Made by a program: the position numbers and the translations under genes. Under the pieces are notes generated by a model, which was given only the letters and a program-made list of their open reading frames with translations, made no database searches and was not told the origin of the DNA. Source: Roseovarius nitratireducens (lineage in GTDB: Bacteria > Pseudomonadota > Alphaproteobacteria > Rhodobacterales > Rhodobacteraceae). Taken from it: a stretch of DNA of 64,000 bases. Positions within the stretch are counted from its first letter, which is position 1. The number at the start of each line of letters is the position of its first letter. This document shows positions 17,806 through 26,879 of this stretch, piece by piece. The DNA is taken from contig NZ_PDNI01000071.1 of the NCBI RefSeq assembly GCF_002925845.1, forward strand, positions 124,001 through 188,000. Direction: 5' to 3'.

Positions 17806-19306
17806 GGGTGCTGATGCGAAAGCTTACCGCCTCGGCCACATGGGGGTGGCGGACGGTCTCGTCGCCGTCGAGATCGGCGATGGTGCGCGCCACGCGCAGC
17901 ACCCGGTGATAGCCGCGCGCGGTGAGCCCGAAGCGGTCGGCCACGCGGGTGAGCAACGCGCGGCCCTCGGCGTCGGGCGTGGCGATCTCTTCCAGGGCCT
18001 CGCCTTCGGCATCGGCATTGAGGCGCATGTCGGGCCGACCCTCAAAGCGCGCCCGTTGCACCGCCCGCGCCGCCGCGACCCGCTCGGCCGCCTGCGCCGA
18101 GGTGGCACCCGAGGCGGGCAGGTCGAGATCGGAAAACGCCACCGGTGGTACCTCGATGCGCAGGTCGAACCGGTCCATTAGCGGGCCCGAGACGCGGCCC
18201 ATGTAATCCTCGCCGCAATTGGGTGCGCGCGCGCAGGCACGGGCCGGATCGGTGAGGTGGCCGCATTTGCACGGGTTGGCCGCGGCCACCAGCAGGAAGC
18301 GGCAAGGGTAGCTGACATGGGCGTTGGCGCGGGCGATCATCACCTCGCCGGTCTCGAGCGGCTGTCGCAGGGTTTCGAGCACGGGGCGAGGAAACTCGGG
18401 AAACTCGTCCATGAACAGCACGCCGTTATGGGCAAGACTGATCTCGCCCGGCTTGGCGCTGCGCCCGCCGCCGGTGATGGCGGCCATCGAGGCGGTGTGG
18501 TGCGGCTCGCGAAAGGGCCGGGTGCGGCTGATCCCGCCCTCCGAGATGAGCCCGGCGACCGAGTGGATCATCGAGGTCTCGAGCGCCTCGGCGGCGCTGA
18601 GCGGGGGCAGGATGCCCGGCAGGCGCGCCGCGAGCATGGATTTGCCCGAACCGGGCGGCCCGGACATCAGCAGGTGATGGCGCCCGGCGGCGGCGATTTC
18701 CAGCGCGCGCTTGGCGCGTTCCTGCCCCTTGACGTCGCGCAGGTCGCGCCCGGGCGGTGGGGCCGTCACCTCGCCGGGCGTGGCCGGGGCGAGGGGGCGC
18801 TCGCCGGTGAAGTGGCGCACCACCTCCGCCAGCGAGGCCGCGCCGATCACCTGCGCCGCGTCCACCCACGCCGCTTCGGGCCCCGAGGCGCGGGGGCAGA
18901 GCAGCATCCGGTCCTCGGCGGCGGCGGCCATCGCCGCGGGCAGCGCGCCGACCACGGGGATGAGCGAGCCGTCGAGCGATAATTCTCCAAGCGCGGTGGT
19001 GCTCTCGGCGGCGTCAGAGGGGATGATCTCGAGCGCGGCAAGCAGGGCGAGCGCGATGGGCAGGTCGAAATGGCTGCCCTCCTTGGGCAGGTCCGCGGGC
19101 GAGAGGTTGACCGAGATGCGCCGCGAGGGCAGCGCGATGGCGAGCGCCGAGAGCGCCGCGCGCACCCGCTCGCGCGCCTCCGACACCGCCTTGTCGGGCA
19201 GGCCCACGAGCGAAAAGCCCGGCAGGCCCGGCAGGACCGCGCATTGCACCTCGACATGGCGCGCCTCGACCCCTTCGAAGGCGACGGTGTAGGCGCGTGC
19301 GACCAT
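17792..19306 (-). CDS. comM: YifB/ComM family Mg-chelatase-like AAA+ ATPase
   Basis: The 504-residue protein has an N-terminal Lon-S5-like domain (VEVQCAVLPGLPGFSLVGLP, RISVNLSPADLPKEGSHFDL), then an AAA+ core with Walker A in MSGPPGSGKSMLAARLPG. NGVLFMDEFPEFPRPVLETL carries Walker B, and the zinc-ribbon-like CKCGHLTDPARACARAPNC follows. ComM homologues act as branch-migration helicases in natural transformation and are widespread outside competent species. The C-terminal winged region (LTARGYHRVLRVARTIADL) is intact. It is convergent with the hydrolase gene. Confidence 0.93.
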   Translation of the reverse strand: MVARAYTVAFEGVEARHVEVQCAVLPGLPGFSLVGLPDKAVSEARERVRAALSALAIALPSRRISVNLSPADLPKEGSHFDLPIALALLAALEIIPSDAAESTTALGELSLDGSLIPVVGALPAAMAAAAEDRMLLCPRASGPEAAWVDAAQVIGAASLAEVVRHFTGERPLAPATPGEVTAPPPGRDLRDVKGQERAKRALEIAAAGRHHLLMSGPPGSGKSMLAARLPGILPPLSAAEALETSMIHSVAGLISEGGISRTRPFREPHHTASMAAITGGGRSAKPGEISLAHNGVLFMDEFPEFPRPVLETLRQPLETGEVMIARANAHVSYPCRFLLVAAANPCKCGHLTDPARACARAPNCGEDYMGRVSGPLMDRFDLRIEVPPVAFSDLDLPASGATSAQAAERVAAARAVQRARFEGRPDMRLNADAEGEALEEIATPDAEGRALLTRVADRFGLTARGYHRVLRVARTIADLDGDETVRHPHVAEAVSFRISTLKEP

Positions 19307-19394
19307 GTGCTCCCCGCGAATGTGACGACAGGGTTAACGCCTAGCGCAACAGGCGTTTAGGAATGGTTAACGCCGGACCTCGCCGGACGGCGGG

Positions 19395-20369
19395 TCAGGG
19401 CCAGAGCACCGCGAGATAGGCGACGTAGCCCGCCAGGAGCAGCACCCCCTCCCGCCGCGAGACGCGCAGCCCGGTGGCCGCGAGCAGCACCATCAAAACC
19501 GTCACCGCCAGCATCACCGGCGCGTCGAACCCGGCGATGGTGGCGGGCACGGGCACCGGCGCGATCAGTGCCGTCACCCCGCCGATCCCGAGGATGTTGA
19601 CGATGTTGGAACCGACGATATTGCCAAAGGCCACGTCGCCCTGCCGCCGGATCGCGGCCATCACCGAGGTCACCAGTTCGGGCATCGAGGTGCCGACGGC
19701 GACGATGGTCAGGCCGATCACCGTCTCGGGGATGGCAAGCGCCTGCGCCAGCGCCACCGCGCCGCGCACCAGCGCCGCACCGCCGCCGATCACCAGCGCA
19801 AGCCCGCCCAGCGCGATCAGGAGCGGGACCAGCAGGCCACCGGTCCGCGCGGGCAGGGGCGCGAGCGCAGGGTCGAGCGCGGCGAGCGCGGCCTGTTTGT
19901 CGTGCAGCGCGCCGGCGGTGGCGGCGCGGTCGTTCCAGATGGTCAGGATCACGTAGACGGCGAGCGCCAGCACAAACGCCGCGCCGATCCCGCGCCCCAT
20001 CGGGGAGAACGCCGCCAACCCGGCAAAGACCACGGCCACCGCAAGCATCACCATCGCGTCGCGGCGCAGCGCGGGTTCGGTGACGGCGATGGGAAAAAGC
20101 AGCGCCGAGGCCCCGGCGATGAGCAGGATATTGGCGATGTTGGAGCCGACGATGTTGCCCCACGCGATACCCGGCGCGCCCGAAAGCGCGGCCTGCACCG
20201 AGGTCACCAGCTCGGGCGTGGAGGTGCCAAAGCCCACCAGCGTGAGGCCGATCACGAGCGGCGAGATGCCGAGCCGTTCGGCGACGCGCACCGCGCCCCG
20301 CACCAGCAGGTCTCCGCCGATGATGAGCAGCGCGAGTCCGCCCGCGAGGGGAAGCCAAATGTCGATCAT
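19395..20369 (-). CDS. Calcium/sodium antiporter (CaCA family, YrbG-like)
   Basis: The 324-residue inner-membrane protein has the internal duplication of the cation/calcium exchanger family. Both alpha repeats are visible: LVGFGTSTPELVTSVQAAL with GNIVGSNIANILLI in the first half, and VAVGTSMPELVTSVMAAI with GNIVGSNIVNILGI in the second. The conserved Glu of PELVTS in each repeat binds the ion. About ten transmembrane helices fit the length. Exchange of Na+ for Ca2+ is known for the family; specificity here is inferred. Confidence 0.93.
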   Translation of the reverse strand: MIDIWLPLAGGLALLIIGGDLLVRGAVRVAERLGISPLVIGLTLVGFGTSTPELVTSVQAALSGAPGIAWGNIVGSNIANILLIAGASALLFPIAVTEPALRRDAMVMLAVAVVFAGLAAFSPMGRGIGAAFVLALAVYVILTIWNDRAATAGALHDKQAALAALDPALAPLPARTGGLLVPLLIALGGLALVIGGGAALVRGAVALAQALAIPETVIGLTIVAVGTSMPELVTSVMAAIRRQGDVAFGNIVGSNIVNILGIGGVTALIAPVPVPATIAGFDAPVMLAVTVLMVLLAATGLRVSRREGVLLLAGYVAYLAVLWP

Positions 20370-20459
20370 TCTGCCGTCCTTTCGATGAGCGGGGCCGCCC
20401 GTATCTGGCCCCGCGCCGAGGCGCGTTCAATGGACGGCGACGGAATATTCGCGGCGTGC

Positions 20460-21191
20460 TCAGGCGGTCCCGTCGCGCCGGGCGGCAAGCGCGGCGACAG
20501 CCGGGGCCAGCAGGCTGTCGGGGTCGTGCCGCGTGACCGGCACGCCCTGCGCTTCGAGCGCCGCGGCCCGCGCGCCGGTTGCCGCCTTGGGGCCAATGAG
20601 GCTGACCTCCTGCCCCAGCCAGTAGGGCCGCGCGGCGGCCAGTTCGGCCCCCAGAAGGTGGCCGGTGAGGGCGGCGGGCGCACCCCGCACTTCGGCCACG
20701 CGCAGATGTGCGGCAAGGCGCTCGGGGCGGCTCAGCGTGTCGGCGAGCGCCTCCGCGTCGGCCTCTTCGGCGGCGCCGAGGGCGGTGGCGAGGCGGGGGG
20801 TGAGGAAGCTTTGGCAACTCACCGCCTCGCCCGCGCTCAGGTGCACCCAATGCGCGAGCGTGGGGGTCGCCACGCAGGCGATGCCGTCGCGATACGGCGG
20901 CACGCCCGCGAGCCCGATCAGCATCAGCCGCGTCCAGCCGTCGAGGCAGTCAGGCGGGGTCTCCTGCGTCAGGCCGGGCAGGCCGCTGCCCACGGTGGCG
21001 GGCAGCAGCGCGGCGGGCAGCGGCACGGCCACGCCGTCGCCGATGCGAAACACGGGGCCGGAGGTGGACCCGAGCGCGGCAAGCGCCGCCTCTGCCGTCT
21101 CGCCGTGCGCCTCGCCGAGGATGCGCGCCCCGTCGAGCGCCAGCGCGCGGCCCCCGGTGCCATCATGGCCGCACAGGCGCCACAGGCTCAT
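20460..21191 (-). CDS. 2-dehydro-3-deoxygalactonokinase-like protein lacking N-terminal ATP motif
   Basis: This 243-residue protein resembles the C-terminal two thirds of Dgo[47 protein letters not shown] and [17 protein letters not shown]. The start overlaps the stop of the upstream DUF442 gene by four bases. The family's N-terminal phosphate-binding segment of the DWGSTN type is not recognisable, and the RGEETQ-like stretch is altered. It is about 50 residues shorter than usual, so kinase activity is doubtful. It may be an inactive paralogue or a divergent sugar kinase. Confidence 0.6.
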   Translation of the reverse strand: MSLWRLCGHDGTGGRALALDGARILGEAHGETAEAALAALGSTSGPVFRIGDGVAVPLPAALLPATVGSGLPGLTQETPPDCLDGWTRLMLIGLAGVPPYRDGIACVATPTLAHWVHLSAGEAVSCQSFLTPRLATALGAAEEADAEALADTLSRPERLAAHLRVAEVRGAPAALTGHLLGAELAAARPYWLGQEVSLIGPKAATGARAAALEAQGVPVTRHDPDSLLAPAVAALAARRDGTA

Positions 21192-21607
21192 CGCCGGGCC
21201 TGAAGCTGCGCGACGAGGCCCGACATGTCATAACCCGCAGCCGATGTCGCGCGCAGGATGGTCTCGGCGCCGAGCGTGTCGTAATTGACAAGGCTCCACA
21301 TCATCGTGCAGCGCGTGCCGGTGCGGCAATAGGCGAGCATTGGCTTGGGCATGTCGTCGAGCGCCGCGCGAAACGCCGCGACATCGGCCTCTGTCATGGT
21401 GGCCGAGGAAAACGGCACGCAGCACGTCTCGAGCCCGGCGGCGCGGGCCGCCTCGGTAACCGCGGATTCATGGGGCTGGCCCGGCTCTTCGTCATCGGGG
21501 CGGTTGCACATGATCGAGCGGAACCCAGCAGCGGCGATAGCGGGGATGTCCTCGGGCGTGATCTGCGGCGCGACGGAGAAGTCTTCGGTGATCTGGCGCG
21601 GCTCCAT
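21188..21607 (-). CDS. TIGR01244/DUF442 sulfurtransferase-phosphatase fold protein
   Basis: The 139-residue protein matches the beta-lactamase-hydrolase-like (Blh/DUF442) family with a dual-specificity-phosphatase fold: [34 protein letters not shown], and the signature loop [14 protein letters not shown], whose Cys is the presumed nucleophile. Related domains are fused to persulfide dioxygenases and handle reactive sulfur. It is a stand-alone version here, coupled by ATGA to the DgoK-like gene. The substrate is unknown. Confidence 0.82.
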   Translation of the reverse strand: MEPRQITEDFSVAPQITPEDIPAIAAAGFRSIMCNRPDDEEPGQPHESAVTEAARAAGLETCCVPFSSATMTEADVAAFRAALDDMPKPMLAYCRTGTRCTMMWSLVNYDTLGAETILRATSAAGYDMSGLVAQLQARR

Positions 21608-21739
21608 TGGTGGTCCTTCTGGCTTGGGCGTGTGGCGCGGACTATGCGCGCAAGGGCAGGGCGAGATCAATGCCATCCGCTTGCCGGTTGCGGGGGCGCG
21701 GGCTATGCAAGGGGCCAACGCAGGACAGGAGCGGGCGGC

Positions 21740-22558
21740 ATGGGTGAACTTCCAGGCATTGTCATCAACGGCGCATCGGGACGGATGGGGCGGATGCTGG
21801 CCCGCGTGGTGGGCGAGAGCACCAAGGCGCGGCTCATCGGCGCGCTGGAGCGGCCGGGCCACGACTGGATCGGGCAGGATGTCGGCCACGCGATGGGCGA
21901 GGCCGAGATGGGCGTCACGGTGAGCGACGATCCGCTGGAGCTGGTGGCACGGGCGCACGCGGTCATTGATTTCACCGCGCCCGCGGCGAGCGTCGAGATG
22001 GCGACGCTGACCGCGCAGGCGCGGGTTGTGCACGTGATCGGCACGACCGGGTTCGACGACGCCGACCTCAAGCGCCTGACGGCCGCGGCGCGCCACGCGG
22101 TGATCGTGCGCGCGGGTAACATGAGCCTCGGGGTCAACCTGCTGGTGCAGATGACGAAAAAGGTGGCCGCCGCCCTCGACGAGGCGTTCGATATCGAGAT
22201 CGTCGAGGCCCATCACAACCAGAAGGTCGATGCCCCCTCGGGCACCGCGCTGATGCTGGGCGAGGCGGCGGCCGAGGGGCGCGGCGTGATGCTGGACCGG
22301 GTGGCGGATCGCGGTCGCGACGGCATCACCGGGCGGCGCGAGCAGGGCCATATCGGCTTTGCCGCGATCCGTGGCGGCGACGTCGTGGGCGAGCATGACG
22401 TGATCTTTGCCGGGGCGGGCGAGCGGGTCATCCTGCGCCATGTCGCCACCGACCGCGCGATTTTCGCGCGCGGCGCGCTGCGCGCCGCGCTCTGGGGGCA
22501 GGGGAAGAAGCCCGGCGAGTACGACATGATCGACGTGCTCGGCCTTTCGCGCGAGTGA
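21740..22558 (+). CDS. dapB: 4-hydroxy-tetrahydrodipicolinate reductase
   Basis: The 272-residue enzyme of lysine and diaminopimelate synthesis uses NAD(P)H in the cytosol. It shows the nucleotide-binding start [40 protein letters not shown] and NMSLGVNLL. The active-site stretch [20 protein letters not shown] holds the catalytic His-His and Lys, and a tetramerisation C-terminus follows. The ATG at 21740 is chosen because GACAGGAGCGGG precedes it and the dinucleotide fold begins at once. It is divergent from the DUF442 gene. Confidence 0.97.
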   Translation: MGELPGIVINGASGRMGRMLARVVGESTKARLIGALERPGHDWIGQDVGHAMGEAEMGVTVSDDPLELVARAHAVIDFTAPAASVEMATLTAQARVVHVIGTTGFDDADLKRLTAAARHAVIVRAGNMSLGVNLLVQMTKKVAAALDEAFDIEIVEAHHNQKVDAPSGTALMLGEAAAEGRGVMLDRVADRGRDGITGRREQGHIGFAAIRGGDVVGEHDVIFAGAGERVILRHVATDRAIFARGALRAALWGQGKKPGEYDMIDVLGLSRE

Positions 22559-22618
22559 TCCGGGCGGCACGCGCCCGCGTATCATGACCGGACACAGGAA
22601 TGTCGAGGGTCGTGAGCG

Positions 22619-22969
22619 ATGCGTTTGGTGCTTGTCTTGCTGGGTTTGCTGGTCGCACCGATGGCGGCGCAGGCCGAATTCGCTCAGGTGACCGAGCGTG
22701 ACCGATTCGTGTCGCTGATCGAGGGGCGCGACCTGACGCGCTTTGGCATCCGGCTGGAGGTGACGCCCGATGGCCGCATCCGGGGCCGCGCCTTTGGCCG
22801 TGACGTGTCGGGTGAGTGGCGCTGGGCGCAGGGGTATTTCTGCCGCGATCTCAACTGGGGCAGCATGGAACTTGGGGCAAATTGCCAGGCGGTGCGGCAG
22901 CGCGGCGATACCCTGCGCTTCATCTCGGACCAGGGAACCGGGCAGTACGCCGATCTCTCCCTGCGCTGA
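22619..22969 (+). CDS. Small secreted protein, unknown function
   Basis: The 116-residue protein has a clear signal peptide (MRLVLVLLGLLVAPMAAQA) and a short soluble domain, FAQVTERDRFVSLIEGRDL, GIRLEVTPDGRIRGRAFGR, WRWAQGYFCRDL. Two cysteines in FCRDL and NCQA could form a disulfide. I recognise it only as a protein commonly found in Rhodobacterales. It sits downstream of dapB by 60 bases and just before the convergent livF, so it may share the dapB transcript. Confidence 0.7.
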   Translation: MRLVLVLLGLLVAPMAAQAEFAQVTERDRFVSLIEGRDLTRFGIRLEVTPDGRIRGRAFGRDVSGEWRWAQGYFCRDLNWGSMELGANCQAVRQRGDTLRFISDQGTGQYADLSLR

Positions 22970-22975
22970 CGAGGG

Positions 22976-23671
22976 TCACACGCCCAGATAGCGATCGGCC
23001 ACCGAGCGGTCGGCGCGCAGTGCGCCCGCGCTCACCACCGGGCCCATGCGCCCGTTTTCAAGGAACGCGACCCGGTCGGCGACCGGCAGCACCGCGTCGA
23101 GCCGCTGTTCGACCAGCAGCACCGCTACCCCCGCGTCGCGCCTGGCCGCGACCACCTCGCGGATGGCGGCGATCATCGAAGGCTGCAGGCCCTCGGTCGG
23201 CTCGTCGAGGAGCAGCACATCGGGGCGCAGGCACAGCGCTCGCGCCAGTGCGAGCATCTGCTGCTCGCCCCCCGACAGCGTCTCGGCCCGCTGACCCAAC
23301 CGCGCGGCAAGGCGCGGGAACAGGCCCAGCACCTCGTCGCGCAAGCCGCTGTCACCGCCGCGCGCCATCAGCCCGATCTCCAGGTTCTCGGCCACGCTCA
23401 GCCCGGCGAATAGCCGCCGCCCCTGCGGCACATAGCCCAGCCCCGCACGCGGCACCCGGTGCGCGGGCAACCGGTCGAGCCGCTCATCTCCCAGCGTGAT
23501 CGCCCCGCCCGACAGAGGCACAAGCCCCATGATCGCGCGCAATAGCGTGGTCTTGCCCGCGCCGTTGCGCCCCATGAGGCACAGGATTTCGCCCCGCTCC
23601 AGCGACAGCGATACCCCGTGCAGCACCCGCGCCCGGCCATAGCCCGCCACGATTTCATCCAGCCGCAGCAT
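22976..23671 (-). CDS. livF: Branched-chain-type ABC transporter ATP-binding protein (LivF family)
   Basis: This is a 231-residue cytosolic ATPase with Walker A GRNGAGKTTLLRAI, a Q-loop in GYVPQGRRLFAGLSVAENL, signature LSGGEQQMLALARAL, Walker B VLLLDEPTEGLQP and a switch His replaced by Gln in LLVEQRLD, as is common in LivF. The ATG at 23671 overlaps the livG end by 17 bases. It is the last gene of an eight-gene minus-strand unit. Gene symbols here mark family position only; the substrate is not shown to be branched-chain amino acids. Confidence 0.92.
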   Translation of the reverse strand: MLRLDEIVAGYGRARVLHGVSLSLERGEILCLMGRNGAGKTTLLRAIMGLVPLSGGAITLGDERLDRLPAHRVPRAGLGYVPQGRRLFAGLSVAENLEIGLMARGGDSGLRDEVLGLFPRLAARLGQRAETLSGGEQQMLALARALCLRPDVLLLDEPTEGLQPSMIAAIREVVAARRDAGVAVLLVEQRLDAVLPVADRVAFLENGRMGPVVSAGALRADRSVADRYLGV

Positions 23672-24380
23672 CGCCCCCGCCCCCCAGATAGGCCGCCTGC
23701 ACCGCGCGGTTGGCATGGATTTCCCCGGGCGTTCCCTCGGCCAGCACCCGGCCCGCATCCATCACCGTGATTCGCCCGGCCAGCGCCATGACCACGTCCA
23801 TGTTGTGCTCGATCAGCAGGATCGTCGTCTCGCCCGCCAGATCGCGCACCAGCCGTCCAAAGCCCGCGATCTCGCCCTCGGCCAGACCCTGCGTCGGCTC
23901 GTCGAGAATGAGCAGGCGCGGCCGCTGCGCGATGCCCATGGCGATCTCCAGAAGTCGCTGATGCCCGTAGGCCAGATCGCCCGCCATCTCGGCCCCGCGA
24001 TCCCCGAGGCCGACCCGGTCGAGCGCCGCTGCCACCGCGGACCCGACCGCCGCACCCCGCGCCCGCCGCCGGGCGGCGAGCGCCACGTTTTCCGACACCG
24101 AAAGTCCGGCAAAGACCGAGGTGATCTGGAACGTGTAGGCCATACCCAGCCGCATCCGCCGGTGCGCGGGCATCTGCGTGATGTCGCGCCCGTCGAACGT
24201 CACCCGCCCCGCGCTTGGTGCGATGCGCCCCGCGATCATGCCCACCAGCGTGGTCTTGCCCGCGCCGTTGGGGCCGATGAGCGCGCGCACCTCGCCCTCG
24301 ACGATGTCGAGATCGACGCCATCCACCGCCCTCAGCCCGTCGAAATCGCGGGTCAGCCCCCGCACGCTCAAGAGGCTCAT
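23655..24380 (-). CDS. livG: Branched-chain-type ABC transporter ATP-binding protein (LivG family)
   Basis: The 241-residue ATPase has Walker A GPNGAGKTTLVGMI, the LivG-type ITQMPAHRRMRLGMAYTFQ Q-loop region, and a signature-position sequence LAYGHQRLLEIAMGIA. Walker B is LLILDEPTQGLAEGE and the H-loop is LLIEHNMDVVM. The signature loop lacks the classical LSGG, which is normal for LivG. Its start overlaps the livM stop as ATGA and its end overlaps livF, so the two ATPases are translationally coupled. Confidence 0.92.
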   Translation of the reverse strand: MSLLSVRGLTRDFDGLRAVDGVDLDIVEGEVRALIGPNGAGKTTLVGMIAGRIAPSAGRVTFDGRDITQMPAHRRMRLGMAYTFQITSVFAGLSVSENVALAARRRARGAAVGSAVAAALDRVGLGDRGAEMAGDLAYGHQRLLEIAMGIAQRPRLLILDEPTQGLAEGEIAGFGRLVRDLAGETTILLIEHNMDVVMALAGRITVMDAGRVLAEGTPGEIHANRAVQAAYLGGGGDAAAG

Positions 24381-25309
24381 GGCAGCCCCCGCCACAGCCT
24401 GCGCCGCACCTCGCCCATCAGGCCCTGCGGCGCGTAAAGCGTGAGCAGAACCAGCGCCACCCCGGCGATCAGCATGTACGCGCTCGTCACCCCCGAGGCG
24501 AGGTCGATCAGGTAGAACATGAACAGCGCGCCGACGAACGGCCCCAGCACGGTGCCCGCCCCGCCCAGCAGCACCCACAGAAGCGGCAGGATCGAATATT
24601 GCACCTCGGCAAAGCTTGCGCCGACATAGCCGAACAGGATCGCATAGGCCGCTCCCGCGGCCCCCGAGATCGCCCCCGACAGGATCATCGCCCCGCGCTT
24701 GTGCGCCTGCGTGTCATAGCCCAGCATCCGCGCGCGCTCCTCGTTTTCGCGGATCGCCACTAGCACCCGCCCGAACGGTGCGCGCGCCAGCGCGAGACTC
24801 CCCATCAGGCAGGCCGAGAACAGCGCCAGCGCCGCGAGATACCGCGCGCCGGGCGTGCCGAGGTCGATCCCGCCCAGCATTTGCCCCGCTTGCGCCATCA
24901 CGAACCCCTCGTCGCCGCCGGTCCAGTCGCCGAAATACAGGATCGTCAGGTATCCCGCCTGCGCGAACATCAGCGTCACGATCATGAACGCCACCCCGCG
25001 CGTGCGCAACGCCACCAGCGCCAGCAGCCCGGCCACCGCCGCCGCTGCCACCGTCCCGGCCAGCATCGCGGCCCCCGCGCCCGCGCCGCCATGCTGTACC
25101 AGCATTCCAGCGCCATACATGCCCGAGGCAAAGAACAGCGCATGTCCGAGGCTCAAGAGCCCGGCATAGCCGAACAGCAGGTTGTAGCCGATGCCATAGC
25201 TTGCCAGCACCATCACCCGCGCGAGATTGCCGTGGTGATAGGCGGGCAGGGCGAAATGCAGCGCGCCCAGCACCGCCAGCAGGCCCAGGTGCAGCGCCAG
25301 CACCCTCAT
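24377..25309 (-). CDS. livM: Branched-chain-type ABC transporter permease (LivM family)
   Basis: The 310-residue inner-membrane permease has about eight to ten hydrophobic segments. It shows LivM landmarks YNLLFGYAGLLSLGHALFF, GVAFMIVTLMFAQ, the cytosolic coupling loop GRVLVAIRENEERARMLGYD, and LPLLWVLLGGAGTVLGPFVG. The start at 25309 overlaps the livH stop by four bases. With LivH it should form the heteromeric translocation channel of this importer. Confidence 0.92.
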   Translation of the reverse strand: MRVLALHLGLLAVLGALHFALPAYHHGNLARVMVLASYGIGYNLLFGYAGLLSLGHALFFASGMYGAGMLVQHGGAGAGAAMLAGTVAAAAVAGLLALVALRTRGVAFMIVTLMFAQAGYLTILYFGDWTGGDEGFVMAQAGQMLGGIDLGTPGARYLAALALFSACLMGSLALARAPFGRVLVAIRENEERARMLGYDTQAHKRGAMILSGAISGAAGAAYAILFGYVGASFAEVQYSILPLLWVLLGGAGTVLGPFVGALFMFYLIDLASGVTSAYMLIAGVALVLLTLYAPQGLMGEVRRRLWRGLP

Positions 25310-26232
25310 GGCGCGCGTGTCCCGAACAGGCCCTGTGGCCGGAATACCAGCACCAGCGCCACCATCAGCGTGGCGACGATCTTGGCCAGCGTCGGCGAGA
25401 AGAACACCGAGATGATCCCGTCCGACAACCCGATCAGAACCGCCGCAAGCAGCGTGCCGGGCAGGCTGCCAAGCCCGCCGATGATGACCACCACGAAAGA
25501 CAGGAGCAGCGGATCGCCCCCCATCAGGTAATGCGCCTGCCGGATCGGCACGATCAGCACCGCGGCCAGTGCCGCCAGCCCCGCGCCCAGCCCGAAGGTG
25601 AGCGCGTAGACCCGCTCGACGGGGATGCCGAAGGCGGTGGCCATCTCGCGGTCGGCCTGCGTGGCGCGCAGCACGAGCCCCGCCCGCGTGCGCGCCATGA
25701 ACAGCCACAGCGCCCCCACCATTGCCGCCGCCGCGCCGATCACCGCCAGCTTCCAGGCGGTGGTACTGAGCCCCCAGGGCCAGCCGATCTGCCAGCCCTC
25801 GGCGCCCCGCTCCGGCCAGGGCAGCGCGATGCGCGCGTCGAACGGGGCCACCACCGGCCGCGCCTCGGGGCCGTAGGTCATCAGTGTGAGTTGCTGGATG
25901 ATGTAGAGCAGGCCGATGGTGGCCACGATGGTGCGCTCGGGGTCGTAGGACAGTCGCCGCAGCACCGTGAGGTCCGCCGCCACCGCCAGCGCCCCCACCA
26001 TCAGCGGCGCCGCCACCATTGCGGCGGCGAAGCCCCAGCCGGGATGCCCGCCGATGCTTTGCGTGACCCACCACGCGATCACCGCGCCCAGCATGAAGAA
26101 CTCGCCATGCGCGATGTTGACCACCCGCATCACCCCGAAGACGAGGCTCAGCCCCGATGCGGTGAGCGCGAGCACCGCCGCCGTCACCGCGCCTTCGATA
26201 AGCGCGAGTACGAGGTGAGGCCCGAATTCCAT
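25306..26232 (-). CDS. livH: Branched-chain-type ABC transporter permease (LivH family)
   Basis: The 308-residue permease begins with ALIEGAVTAAVLALTASGLS and has the family's VMRVVNIAHGEFFMLGA. The coupling loop RATQADREMATAFGIPVERV and the gate-helix stretch VVIIGGLGSLPGTLLAAVLI are also present. Multiple transmembrane helices place it in the inner membrane. It lies 16 bases downstream of the lipoprotein gene and overlaps livM by four bases, so all are likely one transcript. Confidence 0.92.
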   Translation of the reverse strand: MEFGPHLVLALIEGAVTAAVLALTASGLSLVFGVMRVVNIAHGEFFMLGAVIAWWVTQSIGGHPGWGFAAAMVAAPLMVGALAVAADLTVLRRLSYDPERTIVATIGLLYIIQQLTLMTYGPEARPVVAPFDARIALPWPERGAEGWQIGWPWGLSTTAWKLAVIGAAAAMVGALWLFMARTRAGLVLRATQADREMATAFGIPVERVYALTFGLGAGLAALAAVLIVPIRQAHYLMGGDPLLLSFVVVIIGGLGSLPGTLLAAVLIGLSDGIISVFFSPTLAKIVATLMVALVLVFRPQGLFGTRAP

Positions 26233-26248
26233 CAGCGGCGCGCCACGG

Positions 26249-26866
26249 TCATTCCGGCACGAACTCCGCGCCGCCCATCAGGATGCGCTGATCGTCGGTC
26301 AGCGTCACGATCTGCCCGTGCTTGCGCTCCAGCGCGCGCGCGACCACCTCGTTGCGCGGCTCCCAGTTATAGGCGTCGTCCTCGCGTACCGGCATCCATG
26401 TCAGCCGTCCGCCCTTGCGCCACGGATCGAGGATGATCCCGTCGTCATAATCCGCGCCCTTCGCGCTCACGATGGCGGTGGAGTGTTCCAGCCGAAAGGC
26501 GTTGTCGGCGTTGGCCACCGCGCGGTGCAGGTCGAGCGTGGCAAACCGCTCCTGCGCGAGCCGCTTTTCCATGTCATGCGCCCAGTGCCAGCACAGGCCG
26601 CGCGGCTTGATGCCGAGGTTGACCTTGGTGTTGTGGATGATCGGCGGGTCGGTGATCTCGTATTCGAGGGCAAGGCGGTGGCTGTGCGCATAGGATATCT
26701 CGGCCGCACGTCGCGCCTCGTCGCGGTTCACTTCCGGCCCGAGCGCGGCGATAGCGGCGGCGAGCCGCGACACCTCGTCCGGCGTGGCGGCGGGTGGCGG
26801 CCCGCCGCAGGCGGCCAGCGCCACCAGCGCCAGCGCCCCGATCATGCGCAGGATGCCCGCCGTCAC
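26249..26866 (-). CDS. Lipoprotein with possible Cys-His-Asp (transglutaminase-like) triad
   Basis: The 205-residue protein has a lipoprotein signal ending LAAC (Cys20). A GTG at 26866 is chosen as start because GAGGGAGGG lies seven bases upstream; an ATG at 26845 would leave a very short signal. Downstream motifs are GLCWHWAHDM (Cys92), RLEHSTAIVSAKG (His128) and GIILDPWRKGG (Asp147). The spacing and context resemble a transglutaminase or papain-like cysteine hydrolase core. I do not recognise a named family. Its place between the binding protein and permease genes of an importer implies a periplasmic role tied to that system. Confidence 0.65.
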   Translation of the reverse strand: MTAGILRMIGALALVALAACGGPPPAATPDEVSRLAAAIAALGPEVNRDEARRAAEISYAHSHRLALEYEITDPPIIHNTKVNLGIKPRGLCWHWAHDMEKRLAQERFATLDLHRAVANADNAFRLEHSTAIVSAKGADYDDGIILDPWRKGGRLTWMPVREDDAYNWEPRNEVVARALERKHGQIVTLTDDQRILMGGAEFVPE

Positions 26867-26879
26867 GCTCGGCCCTCCC

